A stretch of 10,928 nucleotides of DNA, taken from NCBI GenBank assembly GCA_963923455.1, contig CAWULT010000139.1, positions 1 through 10,928 on the forward strand. Reading direction: 5' to 3'. The notes under the pieces are model-generated. The model was not told where the DNA came from and did no database searches. It worked only from the letters and a program-made list of their open reading frames with translations. The DNA comes from CAWULT01 sp963923455. Its GTDB lineage: Bacteria > Acidobacteriota > Vicinamibacteria > Vicinamibacterales > UBA2999. The translations under genes were made by a program, and so were the position numbers. Shown piece by piece: positions 6,546 through 10,928 of this stretch. How positions within the stretch are numbered: position 1 is the stretch's first letter; every line of letters starts with the position of its first letter.

Positions 6546-6561
6546 ACCCGTGCCTTCACAA
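6532..6561 (-). promoter_or_regulatory. Sigma70-like promoter of the five-gene operon
   Basis: The minus strand carries TTGTGA (6561-6556; 4 of 6 to the -35 consensus), an 18-base spacer and TACAAT (6537-6532; 5 of 6 to the -10 consensus). In such GC-rich surroundings these AT-rich boxes stand out. Predicted transcription starts near 6525, about 29 bases before the ATG at 6496, leaving room for the GAGG ribosome site. Confidence 0.55.
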
Positions 6562-6820
6562 AAGCCCCCCGGCAGGGGTGGGCCTGACGATTCCGTCAGG
6601 GCGCCGCCGGAATTGTGCGTCGTGCGCCGGCCACGGTGCGCGCCCGTGCACGGGAACGCCGGGTTTGCTCTGTCAGGGCCCACGTCGAGCCGCGTCGCGG
6701 CGTGGCATACCCATTGCCATCACCCGGTTGGACCACCCGGCCCACGTCAGGGCCGGACGACCCCAGACGACCGCAATCAGGCTCCCCGCCGCGAGGCGAC
6801 GCCGCTGACGGACAAGTGAC
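6546..6820. other. Divergent intergenic region, remainder
   Basis: No convincing gene lies here; short open frames lack ribosome sites and family resemblance. It holds a perfect hairpin, CCTGACG (6583-6589) loop ATTC CGTCAGG (6594-6600), three copies of GTCAGGGC (6595-6602, 6672-6679, 6746-6753) and two of GGCCCACGTC (6677-6686, 6739-6748). Some may be operators. I found no good -35/-10 pair for the plus-strand gene at 6821. Confidence 0.4.
6560..6583 (-). terminator. Weak terminator-like hairpin with T-tract upstream of the operon promoter
   Basis: On the minus strand CCCC (6578-6575), loop TGCC, GGGG (6570-6567) extend past a one-base bulge by two further pairs, followed directly by TTTT (6563-6560). 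It could stop antisense read-through from the direction of the 6821 gene. The T-tract overlaps the -35 box. The stem is short, so confidence is low. Confidence 0.25.
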
Positions 6821-9800
6821 ATGAGCTCCCGCGTGCCGCCTACGGCGGTCAATCCCGACGACCACCAGCTCGCAGACGACGTCGAGTCGCTCATCAACGA
6901 GCTCGGCGTCGATCCGATGGCGCTCGAGCTGCAGGTGGACGATTCCGCCCCCGCGCAGACGACGGACATCGTGACCGACCTCGAGGAACTCTTCCTCGAC
7001 GACGATCTCGAGATGATGCCGCCGCCCGAGCAGCCGGCGGTCACGTCCCGCACGGTGGCGCCCGCAGCGGCGCCCGCGTTCGTCAGGGGCGACGACGAAC
7101 CGGAATGGTCGGTCGACGGCCCTATCGATCCGGAGGTCCACGCCGCCGAGATCGAGCTGATCCAGGCGCACGCGGAGAACCATCTGCTCTCGGAGATCGA
7201 GCGCGTGCGCCACGAGGCCGAACGGGCCAGCCAGGCGGAACTCGAGCGGCTGCGGCTCGAAGCCGAGGCGCGACTGGCCGAGGTCGAGCGCCTGCGCGAG
7301 GAGGCTGAACAGCACCGGCTGGCCGAAGTGGAACGCCTGCGCCATGAGGCCGAGCAGGCCAGGCAGGCCGAGGTCGAGCGGCTGCGCCTCGAGGCCGAGG
7401 CGCGCCTCGCCGAGGCGGAGCGCCGCCGCCAGGAGGCCGAGCAGGCGCGCCTCGCCGAAGTGGAACGGCTCCGGGAGGAGGCGGAACGCGTGCGGCTGGC
7501 GGAGGTCGAGCGGCTGCGCCTCGAGGCCGAGCAGGCCAGACAGGCCGAGGTCGAGCGGTTGCGCGTCGAAGCCGAGGCTCGCCTCGCCGAGTCGGAACGC
7601 CGGCGCCAGGAGGCCGAGCAGGCGCGGCTGGCCGAGGTGGAACAGCTCCGGGCCGAAGCCGAACGCGTGCGCCTCGCCGAGATGGAACGGCTGCGCGAAG
7701 AGGCCGAACGCGAGCGCCTCGCCGAAGTCGAGCGCCTGCGCCGCGACGCAGAAGCGCGGCTGGCCGAGAGCGAACGCCGCCGTCAGGAGGCCGAACAGGC
7801 GCGACTGGCCGAGGTGGAGCGTCTGCGGCTCGAAGCCGAACGGGAACGCGTCGCCGAAGTGGAGCGGCTGCGCGAAGAGGCGGAGCGCGAGCGGCAGGCA
7901 GAGGTCGAGCGCCTGCGATTGGAGGCCGAACGGGCGCACCAGGCGGAGGTCGAGCGCCTCCGCCTCGAGGCCGAACAGGCCCATCAGGCCGAGGTCGAGC
8001 GTCTCCGGCTCGAGGCCGAACAGGCCCATCAGGCGGAGGTCGCGCGCCTGCGCGCCGAAGCCGAGCAGGTACACCAGGCCGAGGTGGCGCGCTTGCGCGC
8101 GGAGGCCGAACGGGCGCACCAGGGAGAAGTCGAGCGGCTGCGAGCCGAGGTCGAACAGGAGCGGTCCGCCGCCCTGGCCCAGGTGCGGGCCGAGACAGCG
8201 GCGCGCGCCTCGGAGTGGACCCGGAAGGAGACCGAGGCCGACTCGATGCGTGACGCGGCGATCGCCGACGCCAAGGCCCGCGCCGAGGCCGAGGCGGAGC
8301 GCAAGCTCGAGACCGAACTGGCCCGAGTCCGCGAACAGGCGGAAGAGAATCTGCGGCGTGAGCTCGAACAGGCCCGCCTCGAGACGGAAGAAAAGCTCGC
8401 GCTGCAGGTGAGCCAGGCACGCGCCGCCGCCGACGACGCGCGGGCGCGAACGCTGACGGAGGCCGAAGGCATCCGGGCCGAAGCCCTGCGCGAGGCCCGG
8501 GAGGCGGCCGAAGCCGCGGCCGCGCGCACGCTCGAACAGGAGGTGGCGCGCGTGCGCGCCGAGGCCGAGCGCAAGCTCGACGCCGAGCTGGCAAGGGTCC
8601 GCGAGGAGACCGAGCAGGCGCGTCGCCTGCAGAAACAGGCACGGCAGCAGGCCGAGACGCTGCGCGAGCACACGACCCGTGAGGTGCAGACGGCCGCACA
8701 GAAGGCCGCCGCCCGCGCGTTCGAGATCGAGGCCGCGCGAATTCGCTCCGAGGCCGAGACGCGCCTGCAGGCCGAGACCGAGCGCACGCGCGCCGAAGCC
8801 AACCAGCGGCTCGAGGCCGAGATCGCCCGGCTGCGGCACGAAGCCGAGACGCGACGCTTCGCCGACATCGAGGAGGTGCGCGCGCAGATGTCGCAGCTGC
8901 GCGAGCAGGCGCGCCAGGCGCTGGCGGCACGTCCGGCCGAGCCCGCGCCGGCACTCGCTGCCGGGGCGGCCCCGGCGTCCCGCGTCGAGTCCGCCGCGGC
9001 GGCCGCGCCCCCTCGTGTGGAAGCCCCGCGACTGGAGCCGGTGGCGGCCAGTCCGACGCCCGAGACCCCAACGGCTCCGGCGGCCGACGCCTTCGTCGCC
9101 CTGGCCGCCCCCGGCTCGGCCACACCTGCCGCCGCGCCCATCTGGCAGAACAAGCTCGCGATCGCGGCCGGCGTCGCGGGGCTCGTCGTGCTGGGCGGCG
9201 GGGCCGTCTTCTTCGCAGGCACGAGGAGCAGCACTCCGTCGGCCGACCCGCAGTGGGCCGTCAGCGCTCGTGCGACCGCGGCCGCGCCGGCCCCGGAAGT
9301 CGCACAGGCCGCGGCACCCGTCCGTACCAGGGTGCAGCCCCCGGCCCCACCGGTGCCGGCGCCGCGTGCGCAGGCGCCGGGAGCCGTGGTCCCGCCGGCG
9401 GCGGTCAACACCGCGCAGTCGCCGGGCATGCTGCAGATCTTCTCGCGCATCCCGCTCGAGCTCTACGAGAACGGGAGGAAGATCGGCACGACCGACGACG
9501 GTCAGGTGGTGGTGACGCAGGGCCGCCACCAGATCGAGCTCGTGAACCGCCGCTTCAACTACCGGGGCGCCATCACCCTCGAGGTGGACGCCGGGCAGCT
9601 GACCTCGCACACCGTCTCGCTGCCCTCGGGCCGGCTTCGCGTGAGCGCCGCGGCAGGCTCCGAGGTCTGGGTCGAGGGTGAGCATGTCGGCGCGATCCCG
9701 GTTGGGGAGCTGGTGGTACCCATCGGCACGCGCGAGGTCGTCGTGCGGCACCCGCAGCTCGGGGAGCGGCGGCAGTCGGTCGAAGTGGCCCTCGGCACAC

Positions 9801-9910
9801 CGGCCGAGGTGTCGTTCCCACTCGAGGCCGCGGCCAACGCCCCGGGGGCCCCGATGCCGCGACTGGCGCCGCTCAGCCAGGCGGCCGGTCCTCGCGACGC
9901 GATCCGCTGA
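6821..9910 (+). CDS. Large coiled-coil membrane protein with tandem C-terminal PEGA-like domains
   Basis: This 1029-residue protein has no signal peptide. In order: an acidic N-terminal region (1-105, with DDVESLINELGV and TDLEELFLDDDLEMM) that may bind a partner; a highly charged Glu/Arg/Ala/Leu helix from about 109 to 702, of which 138-448 is a near-perfect array of 14/15-residue repeats; an Ala/Pro linker (703-775); one hydrophobic helix (about 779-799, LAIAAGVAGLVVLGGGAVFF); a second Pro/Ala linker (802-867); and two PEGA-like beta domains (868-934 and 935-1002: RIPLELYENGRKIGTT and GSEVWVEGEHVGAIPVGE). The expected topology is N-terminus and coiled coil in the cytoplasm, PEGA domains outside. 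PEGA domains are usually surface or periplasmic binding modules. A structural or scaffolding role at the envelope is inferred. ATG at 6821 is the only start after an in-frame TGA at 6806; its ribosome site is weak. Monocistronic. Confidence 0.85.
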   Translation: MSSRVPPTAVNPDDHQLADDVESLINELGVDPMALELQVDDSAPAQTTDIVTDLEELFLDDDLEMMPPPEQPAVTSRTVAPAAAPAFVRGDDEPEWSVDGPIDPEVHAAEIELIQAHAENHLLSEIERVRHEAERASQAELERLRLEAEARLAEVERLREEAEQHRLAEVERLRHEAEQARQAEVERLRLEAEARLAEAERRRQEAEQARLAEVERLREEAERVRLAEVERLRLEAEQARQAEVERLRVEAEARLAESERRRQEAEQARLAEVEQLRAEAERVRLAEMERLREEAERERLAEVERLRRDAEARLAESERRRQEAEQARLAEVERLRLEAERERVAEVERLREEAERERQAEVERLRLEAERAHQAEVERLRLEAEQAHQAEVERLRLEAEQAHQAEVARLRAEAEQVHQAEVARLRAEAERAHQGEVERLRAEVEQERSAALAQVRAETAARASEWTRKETEADSMRDAAIADAKARAEAEAERKLETELARVREQAEENLRRELEQARLETEEKLALQVSQARAAADDARARTLTEAEGIRAEALREAREAAEAAAARTLEQEVARVRAEAERKLDAELARVREETEQARRLQKQARQQAETLREHTTREVQTAAQKAAARAFEIEAARIRSEAETRLQAETERTRAEANQRLEAEIARLRHEAETRRFADIEEVRAQMSQLREQARQALAARPAEPAPALAAGAAPASRVESAAAAAPPRVEAPRLEPVAASPTPETPTAPAADAFVALAAPGSATPAAAPIWQNKLAIAAGVAGLVVLGGGAVFFAGTRSSTPSADPQWAVSARATAAAPAPEVAQAAAPVRTRVQPPAPPVPAPRAQAPGAVVPPAAVNTAQSPGMLQIFSRIPLELYENGRKIGTTDDGQVVVTQGRHQIELVNRRFNYRGAITLEVDAGQLTSHTVSLPSGRLRVSAAAGSEVWVEGEHVGAIPVGELVVPIGTREVVVRHPQLGERRQSVEVALGTPAEVSFPLEAAANAPGAPMPRLAPLSQAAGPRDAIR
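7232..8164 (+). repeat. Tandem 45/42-bp coding repeats (21 units)
   Basis: Residues 138-448 of the coiled-coil protein are 21 contiguous units of the type LAEVERLRxEAExxR, mostly 15 residues (45 bp), with four units of 14 (42 bp). Two neighbouring units, 7946-7990 and 7991-8035, encode identical residues and differ at only 3 of 45 bases, so duplication is recent or ongoing. Earlier units have drifted mainly at third positions. Confidence 0.9.
7364..7894 (+). repeat. Three 177-bp higher-order repeats (59 residues each)
   Basis: Residues 182-240, 241-299 and 300-358 (7364-7540, 7541-7717, 7718-7894) each contain one 14-residue unit ending EAR or DAEAR, then a unit with ERRRQEAEQAR, then two LAEVERLR-type units. 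The fixed 14+15+15+15 order shows that blocks of four units were duplicated, not only single units. Confidence 0.85.
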
Positions 9911-9932
9911 TCATCCCGTCGTCCAGGCGCAC

Positions 9933-9982
9933 GGTCACGTCCCGTGATCGTGCGCGCCGCTGTCACCGCGCGCGCCGGCACG
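9933..9982 (+). terminator. Candidate hairpins after the coiled-coil gene
   Basis: TCACG (9935-9939) and CGTGA (9943-9947) form a small stem with loop TCC. Just after it, CGTGCGCGC (from 9949) can pair with GCGCGC...GCACG (ending 9982) with small bulges. Neither has a T-tract. They lie 25-70 bases past the stop and may end transcription. Confidence 0.25.
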
Positions 9983-10004
9983 CCCCAGCGACTTCCCAGC
10001 CTGC

Positions 10005-10034
10005 TTCACCCGCCACGGCCCTGGCCGTTACCAT
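10005..10034 (+). promoter_or_regulatory. Possible promoter of the methyltransferase gene
   Basis: TTCACC (10005-10010) and TACCAT (10029-10034) each match 4 of 6 consensus bases with an 18-base spacer, placing a start about 30 bases before the ATG at 10072. The match is weak. Confidence 0.25.
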
Positions 10035-10071
10035 GGAGCGCGCACCTGTGCGCCCGTTCACGGAGTCCCGG

Positions 10072-10884
10072 ATGATTCGCGCCCTGTTGCTGGCTGCCCT
10101 CGCCTGCTTCGCCTCGGCCTCGATCGCCGCGGCCCAGCAGACCACCCCGTTCACGCCCGAGGAGGGCCTGCCCGGCAAGGACGTGGTGTGGGTGCCGACG
10201 CCACCGGCGGTGGTCGAGCGCATGATGGACCTGGCGAAAGTCACGCCGCGCGACGTCGTCGTCGACCTCGGTTCGGGCGACGGCCGCAACGTGATTGCAG
10301 CAGCGCGGCGCGGCGCACGGGCGATCGGCGTCGAGTTCAACCCCGATCTCGTCAACCTGTCGCGCCAGCGCGCCCGGGAGGCCGGCGTCGCCCGCCGGGC
10401 CACCTTCGTCCAGCACGACATGTTCACCTACGACTTCTCGAAGGCGACGGTGATGGCGCTCTTCCTGCTGCCGAGCAACCTGCTGCAGCTGCGCCCGAAG
10501 CTGCTGGCCCTCGCTCCGGGCAGCCGCATCGTCTCGAACACGTTCCTGATCCAGGACTGGATGCCGGACGACTCGGTGTCGCTCGAGAGCGGGTGCGAGA
10601 TGTGGTGCGAGGCGATCCTGTGGATCGTGCCGGCGCAGGTCCAGGGTACCTGGCGCTTCGCGGGCGGATCGCTGTCGCTCACCCAGACCTACCAGATGGT
10701 GTCCGGCTCGATGACCCGGGGCGGCGAGACGCTGGCGGTCAGCGGTCGGCTTCGCGGCGACGGGCTGACGCTGAGCGCCGGCGGACGGGAGTGGGCGGGC
10801 CGCGTCGCGGGCAATCGGCTGACGCTGGCGTCCGGCGCGGGCCCCGCCCGCGCCTCGTTGACGGCCCGGCGCGCGACCCGCTGA
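10072..10884 (+). CDS. Exported SAM-dependent methyltransferase (aKMT/FAM173-like Rossmann fold) with C-terminal beta domain
   Basis: This 270-residue protein has a signal peptide (1-22, LLLAALACFASASIAAAQ) ahead of a class I methyltransferase. WVPTPPAVVERMM (40-52) is the family's pre-motif. VVDLGSGDGRN (63-73) is motif I for SAM. E88 in GVEFNPDLV should bind the ribose, and HDMF (D116) lies near the adenine. FLLPSNLLQLRPKLL (131-145) and VSNTFLIQDWMPD (154-166) complete a pattern I associate with protein-lysine methyltransferases of the archaeal aKMT and eukaryotic FAM173 type; the target here is unknown. Residues ~191-265 (GTWRFAGGSLSLTQTYQMVS onward) form a small beta domain. C175 and C179 sit between the two. 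ATG at 10072 has GGAG 6 bases upstream (10062-10065) and begins the signal peptide; an in-frame ATG at 10033 would bury it. Export of a SAM enzyme is odd, since SAM is cytosolic. Confidence 0.85.
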   Translation: MIRALLLAALACFASASIAAAQQTTPFTPEEGLPGKDVVWVPTPPAVVERMMDLAKVTPRDVVVDLGSGDGRNVIAAARRGARAIGVEFNPDLVNLSRQRAREAGVARRATFVQHDMFTYDFSKATVMALFLLPSNLLQLRPKLLALAPGSRIVSNTFLIQDWMPDDSVSLESGCEMWCEAILWIVPAQVQGTWRFAGGSLSLTQTYQMVSGSMTRGGETLAVSGRLRGDGLTLSAGGREWAGRVAGNRLTLASGAGPARASLTARRATR

Positions 10885-10899
10885 CCGGTCAGCGGGTCG
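10874..10899. terminator. Perfect 26-base palindrome holding two convergent stop codons
   Basis: CGACCCGCTGACC (10874-10886) is followed immediately by its exact reverse complement (10887-10899). As RNA it gives an 11-bp stem with a CCGG loop in either direction. It contains the methyltransferase TGA (10882-10884) and, on the minus strand, a TGA (10891-10889). There is no T-tract. A bidirectional terminator is the likely role. Confidence 0.5.
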
Positions 10900-10928
10900 G
10901 GACCAGGCTCACCTGGATGCGCTTGCGG
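10889..10928 (-). CDS. C-terminal end of a convergent gene (partial, unidentified)
   Basis: The minus strand reads RKRIQVSLVPTR then TGA at 10891-10889. Only 12 residues are inside the window, too few for a family call. Support comes from its codon style, the convergent layout and the shared palindrome at the stop. It runs off the right edge. Confidence 0.45.
   Translation of the reverse strand, partial: RKRIQVSLVPTR

Noticed and set aside
6497..6559. N-terminal extension of the first operon gene to an ATG at 6559
   Set aside because: The 21 extra residues would precede the signal peptide and cover the promoter. GAGG upstream of 6496 supports the shorter start.
7232..8164. CRISPR-like or minisatellite array
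   Set aside because: The 45-bp periodicity has no unique spacers and follows codon boundaries with conserved amino acids, so it is an in-frame protein repeat.
7122..9125. A 667-codon Arg/Pro-rich minus-strand frame
   Set aside because: A further shadow of the repeat region; low-complexity Arg/Pro/Ala with no start signal.
6596..9751. A 1051-codon open frame on the minus strand across the coiled-coil gene
   Set aside because: Its translation is an artefact of the repeats and G/C-biased third positions: Leu/Gly/Phe-rich periodic sequence with no domain and no ribosome site. The plus strand gives a coherent coiled coil, membrane helix and PEGA domains.
6821..9910. Assignment of the coiled-coil protein as TolA
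   Set aside because: TolA has its membrane helix near the N-terminus and its helical stalk in the periplasm. Here the helix follows the stalk and the C-terminus is PEGA-like.
10033..10071. Earlier ATG for the methyltransferase
   Set aside because: It would add 13 residues before a typical signal peptide. The GGAG at 10062-10065 fits the ATG at 10072.

Overview
The window is a GC-rich bacterial chromosome segment with strong G/C preference at third codon positions. The exported families (a DUF6152 protein, and several secreted proteins carrying an LDGR ... GxWxGDTLVV signature) are ones I associate with Acidobacteriota, especially Vicinamibacteria. That placement is inferred from family recognition, not from a marker gene. 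I see no rRNA, tRNA, insertion sequence, phage gene or CRISPR array.

Layout, left to right. (1) 2-1626, plus strand: the C-terminal part of a zinc-metallopeptidase-like protein, translationally coupled through a 4-base stop/start overlap to a D-Ala-D-Ala-ligase-like ATP-grasp enzyme. A hairpin at its stop codon closes the unit. (2) 1649-6496, minus strand: a tight five-gene operon in which every product carries an export signal. In transcription order: a secreted protein (A), a DUF6152 protein, a lipoprotein paralogue of A (B), a protein joining a related N-terminal domain to a metallo-beta-lactamase-fold domain with altered zinc ligands, and a last secreted protein (E) whose start overlaps the previous stop. 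A good sigma70-like promoter with a dyad around its -10 box lies just upstream at 6532-6561. (3) 6497-6820: a 324-base divergent intergenic region. (4) 6821-9910, plus strand: a 1029-residue protein with an acidic N-terminus, a very long charged coiled coil built from 14/15-residue repeats, one membrane helix and two C-terminal PEGA-like domains. (5) 10072-10884, plus strand: a SAM-dependent methyltransferase with a signal peptide. It converges on what looks like the end of a minus-strand gene at the right edge. The two stops lie 4 bases apart inside one perfect palindrome.

How the parts may work together. The five-gene minus-strand unit is the best candidate for an undescribed system. Four of its five products share one beta-rich domain: a GxW motif near the mature N-terminus, two positionally conserved cysteines, and a DxR/LDGR plus GxWxGD core. 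The fifth, DUF6152, would begin with histidine after signal cleavage. The set looks like an envelope or periplasmic module with one hydrolase-like member, but its substrate cannot be read from sequence. The peptidase/ATP-grasp pair, the coiled-coil/PEGA protein and the exported methyltransferase appear to be separate transcription units with no evident link to the operon.
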